A DNA stretch of 64,000 bases from Bufo bufo (GCF_905171765.1 NC_053389.1:744621146-744685145), one strand, 5' to 3'. Numbered from the stretch's first letter, positions 40,638 to 52,300 are shown. Notes: generated by a model not told the origin, from the sequence alone. Numbers and translations are program-made.

Positions 40638-42320
40638 TTATATTGCGGGGCAACCCAAAGTTGAATGAACCTCTCCTCTGTCTGGGTGCCGGGGTCTAAA
40701 TGTGTGACAGTGGCCTGTTCCAGTGGTGGGTGACGTGAAGCCTGATTCTCTGCTATGACATGAAGACTTATTCTGTGCTGACATGAAGCCAGATTCTCTG
40801 TTACGCGACCTCTCTCCTCTGCCTGGGTGCCTGGGCCTAAATATGTGACAGTGGCCTGTTCCAGTGGTGGGTGACGTGAAGCCTGATTCTCTGCTATGAC
40901 ATGAAGACTGATTCTGCGCTGACAGAAGGCCAGATTCTCTTTTACGGGACCTCTCTCCTCTGTCTGGTTGCCGGGGCCTAAATATGTGACAGTGGCCTGT
41001 TCCAGTGGTGGGTGACATGAAGCCTGATTCTCTGCTATGACATGAAGACAGATTCTGTGCTGACATAAGGCCAGATTCTCTGTTACGGGACCTCTCTCCT
41101 CTGTCTGGGTGCCGGGGCCTAAATATGTGACAGTGGCCGGTTCCAGTGGTGGGTGACATGAAGCCTGATTCTCTGCTATGACATGAAGACAGATTCTGTG
41201 CTGACATAAGGCCAGATTCTCTGTTACGGGACCTCTCTCCTCTGCCTGGGTGCCTGGGCCTAAATATGTGACAGTGGCCTGTTCCAGTGGTGGGTGACGT
41301 AAAGCCTGATTCTCTGCTATGACATGAAGACAGATTCTGTGCTGACATAAGGCCAGATTCTCTGTTACGGGACCTCTCTCCTCTGTCTGGGTGCCGGGGC
41401 CTAAATATGTGACAGTGGCCTGTACCAGGGGTGGGTGACGTGAAGCCTGATTCTCTGCTATGACATGAAGACAGATTCTGTGCTGACATAAGGCTAGATT
41501 CTCTGTTACGGGACCTCTCTCCTCTGTCTGGGTGCCGGGGCCTAAATATGTGACAGTGGCCTGTTCCAGTGGTGGGTGACGTGAAGCCTGATTCTCTGCT
41601 ATGACATGAAGACAGATTTTGTGCTGACATAAGGCCAGATTCTCTGTTACGGGACCTCTCTCCTCTGCCTGGGTGCCTGGGACTAAATATGTGACAGTGG
41701 CCTGTTCCAGTGGTGGGTGACGTGAAGCCTGATTCTCTGCTATGACATGAAGACTGATTCTGCGCTGACATAAGGTCAGATTCTCTGTTACGGGACCTCT
41801 CTCCTCTGTCTGGGTGCCGGGGCCTAAATATGTGACAGTGGCCTGTTCCAGTGGTGGGTGACGTAAAGCCTGATTCTCTGCTATGACATGAAGACTGATT
41901 CTGTGCTGAGATAAGGCCAGATTCTCTGTTACGGGACCTCTCTCCTCTGTCTGGGTGCCGGGGCCTAAATATGTGACAGTGGCCTGTTCCAGTGGTGGGT
42001 GACGTGAAGCCTGATTCTCTGCCATGACATGAAGACTGATTCTGCGCTGACATAAGGCCAGATTCTCTGTTACGGGACCTCTCTCCTCTGTCTGGGTGCC
42101 GGGGCCTAAATATGTGACAGTGGCCTGTTCCAGTGGTGGGTGACGTGAAGCCTGATTCTCTGCTATGACATGAAGACTGATTCTGCGCTGACATGAAGCC
42201 AGATTCTCTGCTATGGCATGAAGAGACTGATTCTCTGCTGACATGAAGCCAGATTCTTTGCTATGGCATGAAGAGACTGATTCTCTGCTGACGTGAAGCC
42301 AGATTCTCTGCTATGGGACC
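40638..42320. repeat. 141-bp satellite, ~11 units
   Basis: Unit start GGGACCTCTCTCCTCTGTCT recurs at 41087, 41228, 41369 and 41510, a 141-bp period. Other words are GTGACAGTGGCCTGTTCCAG, TGGTGGGTGACGTGAAGCCT and GATTCTCTGCTATGACATGA. Because 141 is 47 codons, two minus-strand frames stay open for more than 500 codons. It directly follows the hAT-A C-terminus and may be its 3' non-coding repeat. Confidence 0.95.
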
Positions 42321-42324
42321 TCTG

Positions 42325-42851
42325 TCCAATTGATATTGACCCGGTGGGGTCTTCTGCTGTTGTAGCCCATCCGCCTCAAGGTTGTGCGTGTTGTGGCTTC
42401 ACAAATGCTTTGCTACATACCTCGGTTGTAACGAGTGGTTATTTCAGTCAACGTTGCTCTTGTATCAGCTTGAATCAGTCGGCCCATTCTCCTCTGACCT
42501 CTAGCATCCACAAGGCATTTTTGCCCACAGGACTGCCGCATACTGGATGTTTTTCCCTTTTCACACCATTCTTTGTAAACCCTAGAAATGGTTGTGCGCG
42601 AAAATCCCAGTAACTGAGCAGATTGTGAAATACTCAGACCGGCCCGTCTGGCACCAACAACCATGCCACGCTCAAAATTGCTTAAATCACCTTTCTTTCC
42701 CATTCTGACATTCAGTTTGGAGTTCAGGAGATTGTCTTGACCAGGACCACACCCCTAAATGCATTGAAGAAACTGCCATGTGATTGGTTGACTAGATAAT
42801 TGCATTAATGAGAAATAGAACAGGTGTTCCTAATAATTCTTTAGGTGAGTG
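42325..42851 (-). mobile_element. Tc1-type transposon, 5' fragment
   Basis: On the minus strand it starts CACTCACCTAAAGAATTATT (TIR) at 42851 beside TA at 42852-42853. ATG at 42703 opens MGKKGDLSNFERGMVVGARR, AGLSISQSAQLLGFSRTTIS and RVYKEWCEKG, the paired-like DNA-binding domain of a Tc1 transposase. A stop follows RYNRGM (42413-42415), with the frame continuing SICEATTR...RRMGYNSRRPHRV to ~42330. The catalytic domain is absent. A different family from the element at 23763. Confidence 0.85.
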
Positions 42852-42879
42852 TATATTCTGATTTAGAAGATGCCTAGGG

Positions 42880-43680
42880 TATAATAGCATGATCAAACTA
42901 ACAGAAATAGCATGGTGTTCAACAGGCAGGAAATGCTCAAACCCATATGCAGTTATGCACATATATATCGGGGAGCAAATCCTGCACTTGTGGCCCGTTG
43001 CTAATGGTGATCCCCAGCAAAAATGCATACAGTGGAGCTTGCCTGCAGCGGACCACAAGTACCACAAGAGACATCCTACACAAGGTAGCAATTGTGTGGA
43101 TGTGATAAACAGTATACCAATCTAATAACAAGGACAGGTGCACGCTGCGATCTTACTAAGCCCTCAAACTGGTGTTAAAATTGAGAGATTAGCCAACATG
43201 TCCTACTATGAGGACATGTCTGAGCCCGAGCACTGCGCCAAGGTTTCTCAAGTAGCTCGGGTCCTAACATTCACCTACCTGAGCCATATGGGCAATACCA
43301 GGGGCCAGTGGGCGAATTTCAGTAGTTTGAGGACCGACTCACAGACCACTCACCAGTTAACTCCAGCATCTACCATGCCAGCAATGGGAGGAGGGAGGAG
43401 TCTGCAAGTTCTACTCAAGACTGGCTGGTATGGCCCAGGCTTCGCAGGTCCTCACACTCCTGTAATTCGTCCACTGGCCGCTGGTATTGCCCATACAGCT
43501 CAGGTAGGTAAGTGTTTGGACCCGAGCTACTTGAGAAACCTTGGCGCGGTGCTCGGGCTCAGACATGTCCTCATAGTAGGACATGTTGGCTAATCTCTCA
43601 ATTTTAACATCAGTTTGAGGGCTTAGTAAGATCGCAGAGTGCACCTGTCCTTGTTATTAGATTGTTATAATAGCATGATC
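42880..43680. mobile_element. Composite insertion with 15-bp flanking repeats and fold-back core
   Basis: TATAATAGCATGATC occurs at 42880-42894 and 43666-43680. Between them, 43117-43330 and ~43450-43665 are inverted arms sharing CTAATAACAAGGACAGGTGC, TGAGAGATTAGCCAACATGT, CCTACTATGAGGACATGTCT and GAGCCCGAGCAC. The ~120-bp centre is not repeated. The open frame at 43138-43593 merely reads the arms. Either a fold-back transposon with long arms plus left flank, or one insertion with a 15-bp duplication. Confidence 0.7.
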
Positions 43681-44205
43681 CATGTCACCAAACATAAGAA
43701 AATTCATCCATTTATCACTTTACATAAGAAAATGTATATACCAGCTGTATACATATACATATATACATTAACGTAGCTATAGGGTTGCAGAGGTTGCAAA
43801 TGCGACCTAGTCCCCTAAGCCAGGGACCTACAAGGTCCCCCTTGCCAGTAGTACACCACCAAATAATGTATCATTCGCTGTATAAAACGCAGTGCTTCTC
43901 ATAAAGTGTATACTAGTGAGCCCTTCCATTATAGAAGTGCTCACTAGTATGCAGGAGGTGGGGGGAGCCGTGAATGAAGCAAGGTACTCACCCCTCTTCC
44001 ATGGTCTTCTCTTAGTGCTGCACTGCACTGTCCTATCTGTGTACAGCATCAGGACATAGTGTGCGCATTATGACCTGCCGTTGTACGCGGTCAGGTGACA
44101 GTGCAGCATGGGCCCGGAGAAAACCAGCGAGCGAAGACTGCAAGAGAGAACACCAGACCTAAAGAATAGTGGCAGAGCAGGAGAGGTAAGTTATTTTATT
44201 TACTT
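43681..44205. other. Left part of the outer minisatellite-bearing element
   Basis: CGTAGCTATAGGGTTGCAGA near 43772-43791 resembles a hAT-type terminus seen in non-autonomous elements. GTGCTCACTAGTATGCAGG and its inverse lie near 43905-43960. The segment ends GGCAGAGCAGGAGAG|GTAAGT at 44186, a good splice donor placed just before the minisatellite, as in the inner element at 45368. Confidence 0.4.
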
Positions 44206-44886
44206 TGGGTCTGATCTGAGGTCTGATATAGGCGTCTGAGGATCTTCTAAGGTGGTCTGATTTGATATGGGAGTCTGAGGATCTAATAAGGGGGTCTGAG
44301 GATCTGATATGGGGGTCTGAGGATCTGATATGGGGTCTGATGATCTGATATGGAGGTCCAAGGATCTGATATGGGGTCTGAGAATCTGATATGGGGGTCT
44401 GATCTGAGGCATGATACAGGGGTCAGATGTGAGGATCTGATATGGGGTCTGATATGGAGGTCTGATCTGAGATCTGATATGGGGGTCTGACATGGATGTC
44501 TTATCTGAGGTCTGATATAGGGATCTGATCTGAGTTCTGATATGGGGGTCTGATCTGAGGTCTGACATGGAGGTCTAAAGAGGGTCTGATATGGGGGTCT
44601 AATATGCAGATCTGATGGTCGTAATCTGAGCTTTGATATAGGGGATCACAGGATATGATGTGGGGGTCTGATTTGAGGATCCGATATAAGGGTCTGAGGA
44701 TCTAATATGGGGGTCTGATTTGAGGATCTGATATAAGGGTCTGAGGATCTGATATGGGGGTCTGATTTGAGGATCTGATATGAGGGTCTGAGGATCTGAT
44801 ATGGGGGTCTGATCTGAGGATCTGATATGGGTGTCTGATCTGAGGATCTGATATGGGGGACTGATTTGAGATCTGATATGAGGTCT
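44206..44886 (+). repeat. Minisatellite of GGTCTGATATGGG-type units (left part)
   Basis: Units of ~18-36 bp such as GATCTGATATGGGGGTCTGA and GATCTGAGGTCTGATATAGG. The array is cut by the hAT-type element at 44895 and resumes at 52726-52860, with GATTTGAG duplicated at the junctions. The long antisense frames rich in Asp-Pro-His-Ile are artefacts. Confidence 0.95.
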
Positions 44887-45367
44887 GATTTGAGCAGGGC
44901 CGTCTTTAACGTGGGGCAAATGGGGCAGCTGTCCCAGGCCCAGTTGCTCCTGGGGGGCCCAAGGCGGCTGCCTCTTGAGCCCTGCTGGCCAATGGCGTAG
45001 CGTGGGGGGGGGGCGCCCCAGGCGCAAAATTCCAGGGGGTGCTAGCAGGGCCGCACCACCAATTAGGCAAAGTGAGGCGATCGCCCCAGGCTGCGCGGCC
45101 CTGGTGACAAGTGGTGGGCGGCGGCAGGGCACAGGGAGATGAGCGCTTCCATTGTGGAAGCGCTCATCTCCATAGTCATCTGTATCGCAGTCCTCAGGAC
45201 AGCGATACAGAAAGATGTGCTGTGGCGGGGCAGGGGAGGGAGAGGCGTCTCACTTCCCCGTTCCTCTGATGGGCTGCAGGCACTGACGTCATCGCGCCAC
45301 CTGAGCCGTACAGCGCGGGGCACAGGCCAGAAGAAGTCTGCATCGCATCGCTGCCAGCCTGAAGGAG

Positions 45368-46190
45368 GTAAGTATAAGTGTTTATTGGCACATGATTGGG
45401 AGGCATCTATTGGGGCACTTGTTACTGGCACATTATTGGGGGCATCTATGGGGGCACTTGTTACTGGCACATGATTGGGGGGCATCTATGGGGGCTCCTG
45501 TTCCTGGCACATGATTGGGGGCATCTATGGGGGCTCCTGTTCCTGTCACATGATTAGGGGCATCTATGGGGGCACTTGTTATTAGCACATGATTGGGGGG
45601 CATCTATGGGGGTACTTGTTACTGGCACATGATTGGGGGGCATCTATGGGGTCACTTGTAACTGGCACATGATTGGGGGCATCTACGGGGTCACTTGTAA
45701 CTGGCACATGTTTGGGGGCATCTATGGGGGCACTTGTTACTGTCACATGAGATTAGGGGCATCTAGGGGGGCACTTGTTATTAGCACATGATTGGGGGGC
45801 ATCTATTGGGGTATTTGTTACTGGCACATGATTGGGGGGCATCTATGTGGCCTCCTGTTCCTGGCACATGATTGGGGGGCATCTATGGGGGAATTTGTTA
45901 CTGGCACATGATTGGGGGCATCTATGGGGGCACTTGTTACTGGCACATGATTGGGGGGAATCTATGGGGGTACTTGTTACTGGCACACGATTGGGGGGCA
46001 TCTATGGGGTCACTTGTAACTGGCACATTATTGGGGGCATCTATGGGGGCACATCTTACTGGCACATTATTGGGGGGCACTGTGGGGGCATCTATGAGGG
46101 CACTTCTTACTGGCACATTATTGGGTGGCACTATGGGGGCACTTCTTACTGGCACATTATTGGGGGTACTATGGGGGCATCTACTGAGGC
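45368..46190 (+). repeat. G-rich minisatellite, ~42-bp unit
   Basis: About 19 units of GGCACATGATTGGGGGGCAT / CTATGGGGGCACTTGTTACT. Several runs of 4-6 G per unit on the plus strand. Degenerate related sequence continues to ~46590. Open frames of 107-212 codons are repeat artefacts. Confidence 0.95.
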
Positions 46191-46589
46191 CATAAAGAAG
46201 TATTTTATATGGGGTAAGGGGGATAGGAACACTATGGGGGCTTCTACTGAAGCCACAAAGAAGGGGTATTTTATCTGGGGGGCTCTGTATAGGGGTATTT
46301 TATACTGGGGCACATTATGGTGGGTAGTATGGGGAAGGGGAGAGAGGAGTACTTTGGGCTCATCTATGGGGGGCACTAAGAAGGGGTATTTATACTTGCA
46401 AATTATGGGGCATCTACTGGGGCACTATATATGGGGCCTTTTATACTGGTACATTATGGGGGGGAACTAGGAAAAAGGGGGGAGAGGAGCACTATGGGGG
46501 CATTTACTGGGGGCACTGTATAGGGGTATTTTATACTGGCACATTATGAGGGTTCTATGGTAACATTAGCTCAACTGGAGGCATTAAAA
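46191..46589 (+). repeat. Degenerate continuation of the minisatellite
   Basis: Loose repeats of ACTATGGGGGCATCTACTG, GGGGTATTTTATACTGG and GGCACATTATGG with a ~50-80-bp spacing. No frame conserved. Confidence 0.6.
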
Positions 46590-47240
46590 GGGTTTTTTTT
46601 TTGCACTGGCACATTATAAGGAGAATTATTACTACAGGGGGCATTATGATGGGCTTTATTACTACTGGGGGTCTATGGGGAACATGATGACTAGTATGGG
46701 CACTATGGGAGCATTATTACTTCTGGGGCACAGTGTGGACATGTTGCGGGCACTGTAGGAGCACTATTACTACCATGTGTGCTCTAGCAGAGAATTATTC
46801 CTATTGGTGGGACTTTTGGGAGCACTATTACTGTGGGGGCACCTTGGCACAGTATCAGCTTACCACAATTATTTTTGGGGGGCATTATGTTTACACTATT
46901 AGTGTCAGGGGCACTATTTGCTGGGCGCAGTTATTTTAGGGCACTGTGTGCCAATAATTATTGAAGGGCACTATCTGCATGGTACTACTATTATCAGGGG
47001 ATTTATCTGTTTCTGCAGTATAGTATTGGGGAGCACAGTGGCACAGTATTGGGGGTGGTAGGATGATTTGTCCAGAAGATAAGAGGATGATGGAAAAGTA
47101 GTAAACTAAGATTTTGTTTGTCAGAGAGGAGAAATGGCTGAAAAATGGTGGTCTGGCCTGAAAGGAGAAGATGAGGAAAGAGAACATCTACATCAAAGAG
47201 ACGTCACTGGATGTAAGAGGTATGTGGCGCTGTATTACGC
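46590..47240 (+). mobile_element. Conserved hAT-module, copy 2
   Basis: A ~640-bp segment homologous in order to 52970-53590 and, in part, 8400-8730. Shared words include CACATTATAAGGAGAATTAT, GGCACAGTATCAGCTTA, ATCTGTTTCTGCAGTATAGT and GAACATCTACATC. It includes the exon-like block at 47125-47219. Confidence 0.8.
47125..47219 (+). other. Candidate exon-like conserved module, copy 2
   Basis: A 95-nt block preceded by TTTTGTTTGTCAG and followed by GTATGTGG, matching the borders of copy 1 (8620-8723). Contains GAACATCTACATCAAAGAGA and CGTCACTGGATGTAAGAG. In this copy both splice consensus sequences are intact. Confidence 0.45.
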
Positions 47241-47723
47241 TGTATGTAGGGGTGAATGGAGGGGTTAGTAGTACAGTACTATTTGCACATTGTAAAAAAA
47301 AAAGTAATCTGCAAAATATTATATATTTGTGTCAGAAGTTGCACTTTTTTAATTTTTGGAATAATGATACAGCCATTTTATTTGATACTTTTAGGCTGAT
47401 TCTTTTTTTTCCCTCTATATTAATGGACACTATAGTCACCAGAACCACAACAGCTAAACGTAGTAGTTCTGGTGTCTATAGCATGTCTCTGCAAGCTTTT
47501 TAATGTAAACACTAACTTTTCAGAAAAAAAGGCAGTATTTACATTACTACCAAGGAACACCTGTAGTGGCCACTCATCATTGTTTAAGTTTACTACTCTA
47601 CGAGATGTGTGGATTTTTTTTTTTTGTGTGTGTGTTGTGGTGGAGGGCGTGATTGCATGCTAGGGTGTGGGAAGGCGGGATACAGGGGACCCAAGTAAAT
47701 TCTTGCCCAGGGTCTAATCAATA
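47241..47723. other. Right part of the hAT-type element
   Basis: AT-rich sequence with a T-run at 47618-47625 and GTGTGTGTTGTGG. Toward 47708 it becomes TTGCCCAGGGTCTAATCAAT, the inner part of the right terminus interrupted by the TTAA element. No gene seen. Confidence 0.5.
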
Positions 47724-48189
47724 TTAACCACCTCAGCCCCCAGTGCTTAAACACCCTGAAAGACCAGGCCACTTTTTACACTTCTGACCTACACTACTTT
47801 CACCATTTATTGCTCGGTCATGCAACTTACCACCCAAATGAATTTTACCTCCTTTTCTTCTCACTAATAGAGCTTTCATTTGGTGGTATTTCATTGCTGC
47901 TGACATTTTTACTTTTTTTGTTATTAATCGAAATTTAACGATTTTTTTGCAAAAAAATGACATTTTTCACTTTCAGTTGTAAAATTTTGCAAAAAAAACG
48001 ACATCCATATATAAATTTTGCTCTAAATTTATTGTTCTACATGTCTTTGATAAAAAAAAAATGTTTGGGTAAAAAAAAAATGGTTTGGGTAAAAGTTATA
48101 GCGTTTACAAACTATGGTACAAAAATGTGAATTTCCGCTTTTTGAAGCAGCTCTGACTTTCTGAGCACCTGTCATGTTTCCTGAGGTTC

Positions 48190-50910
48190 TACAATGCCCA
48201 GAAAGTACAAACACCCCACAAATGACCCCATTTCGGAAAGTACACACCCTAAGGTATTCGCTGATGGGCATAGTGAGTTCATAGAACTTTTTATTTTTTG
48301 TCACAAGTTAGCGGAAAATGATGATTTTTTTTTTTATTTTTTTTCTTACAAAGTCTCATATTCCACTTACTTGTGACAAAAAATAAAAACTTCTATGAAC
48401 TCACTATGCCCATCACGAAATACCTTGGGGTCTCTTCTTTCCAAAATGGGGTCACTTGTGGGGTGGTTATACTGCCCTGGCATTCTAGGGGCCCAAATGT
48501 GTGGTAAGGAGTTTGAAATCAAATTCTGTAAAAAATGACGAGTGAAATCCAAAAGGTGCTCTTTGGAATATGGGCCCCTTTGCCCACCTAGGCTGCAAAA
48601 AAGTGTCACACATCTGGTATCTCCGTACTCAGGAGAAGTTGGGGAATGTGTTTTGGGGTGTCATTTTATATATACCCATGCTGGGTGAGAGAAATATCTT
48701 GGTCAAATGCCAACTTTGTATAAAAAAATGGGAAAAGTTGTCTTTTGCCAAGATATTTCTCTCACCCAGCATGGGTATATGTAAAATGACACCCCAAAAC
48801 ACATTCCCCAACTTCTCCTGAGTACGGAGATACCAGATGTGTGACACTTTTTTGCAGCCTAGGTGGGCAAAGGGGCCCATATTCCAAAGAGCACCTTTCG
48901 GATTTCACAGGTCATTTACCTACTTACCACACATTAGGGCCCCTGGAAAATGCCAGGGCAGTATAACTACCCCACAAGTGACCCCATTTTGGAAAGAAGA
49001 TACCCCAAGGTATTCCGTGAGGGGCATGGCAAGTTCCTAGAATTTTTTATTTTTTGTCACAAGTTAGTGGAAAATTATGATTTTTTTTATTTTATTTTTT
49101 TTCATACAAAGTCTCATATTCCACTAACTTGTGACAAAAAATAAAAACTTCCATGAACTCACTATGCCCATCAGCGAATACCTTGGGGTCTCTTCTTTCC
49201 AAAATGGGGTCACTTGTGGGGTAGTTATACTGCTCTGGCATTCTAGGGGCCCAAATGTGTGGTAAGGAGTTTGAAATCAAATTCTGTAAAAAATGACCTG
49301 TGAAATCCAAAAGGTGCTCTTTGGAATATGGGCCCCTTTGCCCACCTAGGCTGCAAAAAAGTGTCACACATCTGGTATCTCTGTATTCAGGAAAAGTTGA
49401 GGAATGTGTTTTGGGGTGTCTTTTTACATATACCCATGCTGGGTGAGATAAATATCTTGGTCAAATGCCAACTTTGTATAAAAAAATGGGAAAAGTTGTC
49501 TTTTGCCAAGATATTTCTCTCACCCAGCATGGGTATATGTAAAATGACACCCCAAAACACATTCCTTAACTTCTCCTGAGTACGGAGATACCAGATGTGT
49601 GACACTTTTTTGCAGCCTAGGTGGGCAAAGGGGCCCATATTCCAAAGAGCACCTTTTGGATTTCACAGGTCATTTTTTACAGAATTTGATTTCAAACTCC
49701 TTGCCACACATTTGGGCCCCTAGAATGCCAGGGCAGTATAACTACCCCACAAGTGACCCCATTTTGGAAAGAAGAGACCCCAAGGTATTCGCTGATGGGC
49801 ATAGTGAGTTCATGGAAGTTTTTATTTTTTGTCACAAGTTAGTGGAATATGAGACTTTGTATGAAAAAAAATAAAAATAAAAATCAGCATTTTCCACTAA
49901 CTTGTGACAAAAAATAAAAAATTCTAGGAACTCGCCATGCCCCTCACGGAATACCTTGGGGTGTCTTCTTTCCAAAATGGGGTCACTTGTGGGGTAGTTA
50001 TACTGCCCTGGCATTTTCCAGGGGCCCTAATGTGTGGTAAGTAGGTAAATGACCAGTGAAATCCTAAAGGTGCTCTTTGGAATATGGGCCCCTTTGCCCA
50101 CCTAGGCTGCAAAAAAGTGTCACACATGTGGTATCGCCGTATTCAGGAGAAGTTGGGGAATGTGTTTTGGGGTGTCATTTTACATATACCCTTGCTGGGT
50201 GAGAGAAATATCTTGACAAAAGACAACTTTTCCCATTTTTTTATACAAAGTTGGCATTTGACCAAGATATTTCTCTCACCCAGCATGGGTATATGTAAAA
50301 TGACACCCCAAAACACATTCCCCAACTTCTCCTGAGTACGGCGATACCAGATGTGTGACACTTTTTTGCAGCCTAGATGCGCAAAGGTGCCCAAATTCCT
50401 TTTAGGAGGGCATTTTTAGACATTTGGATACTAGACTTCTTCTCACGCTTTGGGGCCCCTAGAATGCCAGGGCAGTATAAATACCCCACATGTGACCCCA
50501 TTTTGGAAAGAAGACACCCCAAGGTATTCAATGAGGGGCATGGCGAGTTCATCGAAAAAAAAAAATTTGGGCACAAGTTAGCGGAAATTGATATTTTTAA
50601 TTTTTTTCTCACAAAGTCTCCCGTTACGCTAACTTGGGACAAAAATTTCAATCCTTCATGGACTCAATATGCCCCTCACGGAATACCTGGGGGTGTCTTC
50701 TTTCCGAAATGGGGTGACATGTGGGGTATTTATACTGCCCTGGCATTCTAGGGGCCCTAAAGCGTGAGAAGTCGTCTGGAATATAAAGGTCTAAAAAATT
50801 TTACGCATTTGGATTCCGTGAGGGGTATGGTGAGTTCATGTGAGATTTTATTTTTTGACACAAGTTAGTGGAATATGAGACTTTGTAAGAAAAAAAAAAA
50901 AATAATTCCG
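48190..50910. repeat. Accordion of alternating ~375-bp inverted repeats
   Basis: Eight symmetry centres near 48341, 48722, 49092, 49480, 49865, 50228, 50598 and 50895. Two centre types alternate. One is TAGTGGAAAAT...ATTTT...ATATTCCACTAAC, with flanking TTTTTGTCACAAGTT. The other is GCCAACTTTGTATAAAAAAA / TGGGAAAAGTTGTCTTTTGC. Each arm contains ACCCCATTTTGGAAAGAAGA, GGCCCATATTCCAAAGAGCA and CACCCAGCATGGGTATATG. Any neighbouring pair of arms can fold into a ~375-bp hairpin. Frames of 83-92 codons in the arms occur on both strands and are not genes. Confidence 0.95.
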
Positions 50911-50929
50911 CTAACTTGGGCCAAAAAAA

Positions 50930-52300
50930 TGTCTGGAGCCTTACAGAGGGGTGATCAATGACAGGGGGGGTGATCAATGACAGGGGGGTGATCAGAGAGT
51001 CTATATGGGGTGATCACCACAGTCATTGATCACGCCCGTGTAAGGCTTCATTCAGACGTCCGGATGCGTTTTGCGGATCCGATTCATCTATCAGTGCATC
51101 CGTAAAAATCATGCAGACATCTGAATGGAGCTTTACAGGGGGGTGATCAATGACAGGGGGGTGATCAGGGAGTATATATGGGGTGATCACCACATTCATT
51201 GATCATGCCCCTGTAAGGCTTCATTCAGACGTCCGGATGCAGTTTGCGGATCCGATCCATCTATCAGTGGATCCGTAAAAATCATGCGGACGTCTGAATG
51301 GAGCTTTACAGGGGGGTAATCAATGACAGGGGGGGTAATCAATGACAGGGGGGTGATCAGGGAGTCTATATGGGGTGATCACCACAGTCATTGATCACGC
51401 CCCTGTAAGGCTTCATTCAGACGTCCGGATGCGTTTTGCGGATCCGATCCATCTATCAGTGCGTCCGTAAAAATCATGCGGACATCTGAATGGAGCTTTA
51501 CAGGGGGGTGATCAATGACAGGGGTGTAATCAATGACAGGGGGGTGATCAGGGAGTCTATATGGGGTGATGACCACAGTCATTGATCACGCCCCTGTAAG
51601 GCTTCATTCAGACGTCCGTATGCGTTTTGCGGATCCGATCCATCTATCAGTGGATCCGTAAAAATCATGCGGACGTCTGAATGGAGCTTTACAGGGGGGT
51701 AATCAATGACAGGGGGGGGTAATCAATGACAGGGGGGTGATCAGGGAGTCTATATGGGGTGATCACCACAGTCATTGATCACGCCTCTGTAATGCTTCAT
51801 TCAGACGTCCGGATGCGTTTTGCGGATCCGATCCATCTATCAGTGCATCCGTAAAAATCATGCAGACATCTGAATGGAGCTTTACAGGGGGGTAATCAAT
51901 GACAGGGGGGTGATCAGGGAGTCTATATGGGGTGATAACCACAGTCATTGATCATGCCCCTGTTAGGCTTCATTCAGACGTCCGGATGCGTTTTGCGGAT
52001 CCGATCCATCTATCAGTGCATCCGTAAAAATCATGCGGACATCTGAATGGAGCTTTACAGGGGGGTGATCAGGGAGTCTATATGGGGTGATCACCACAGT
52101 CATTGATCACGCCCCTGTAAGGCTTCATTCAGACGTCCGGATGCGTTTTGCGGATCCGATCCATCTATCAGTGGATCCGTAAAAATCATGCGGACGTCTG
52201 AATGGAGCTTTACAGGGGGGTGATCAATGACAGGGGGGTGATCAATGACAGGGGGGAAATCAATGACAGGGGGGTGATCAGGGAGTCTATATGGGGTGAT
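50930..52300 (+). repeat. Tandem array (155-193 bp units) containing a MITE-like hairpin
   Basis: About seven units, each with GGGGGTGATCAATGACAGGG, GGGAGTCTATATGGGGTGAT and CACAGTCATTGATCACGCC, then an inverted pair GGCTTCATTCAGACGTCCGG / complement of GCTCCATTCAGACGTCCGC around TTTTGCGGATCCGATCCATC. The inverted pair resembles the MITE at 59690-59967 in its ends and its GCGGATCC core, and is flanked by TAA/TTA. Confidence 0.9.

Larger units (their letters stand above)
23508..42320 (+). mobile_element. hAT-A, BED-finger hAT transposon with internal triplication (overall extent)
   Basis: The left terminus TAGGGATGAGCGAACCCGAA at 23508 matches those at 59358 and 63709. Then come a leader split by Tc1 (23763-25334), a 79-bp tandem repeat, ~300-bp repeats and three tandem copies of a 2.7-kb segment carrying the transposase N-terminal two thirds. 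Only the last copy continues to the C-terminus (40615). A 141-bp satellite follows. No right terminus (complement of TAGRGNTGAGCGAAC) is seen before the Tc1 fragment at 42325, so the 3' end is probably lost. The largest insert is the L1 at 31341-37447. Confidence 0.8.

Noticed and set aside
40571..42244. Two overlapping minus-strand frames of 557 and 518 codons
   Set aside because: They read a 141-bp (47-codon) satellite; two different frames are open over the same units, which is what a repeat with few stops gives, and no domain is recognisable.
42293..42613. 106-codon plus-strand frame
   Set aside because: It is antisense to the Tc1 DNA-binding domain on the minus strand.
44200..45132. Minus-strand frames rich in Ser-Asp-Pro-His-Ile
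   Set aside because: Translation of the GGTCTGATATGGG minisatellite.
45832..46470. 212-codon frame rich in Gly, Trp and His
   Set aside because: Translation of the 42-bp G-rich minisatellite (14 codons per unit); no start context or domain.
48570..50651. Families of 83-92-codon frames repeated on both strands
   Set aside because: They are the arms of the accordion palindromes read in each direction. Mirror copies give the same peptide on alternating strands, so they are not independent genes.
50930..52300. Regularly spaced repeats resembling a CRISPR array
   Set aside because: The spacers are themselves repeated, the repeat is far too long, unit length varies, and the context is a vertebrate transposon.
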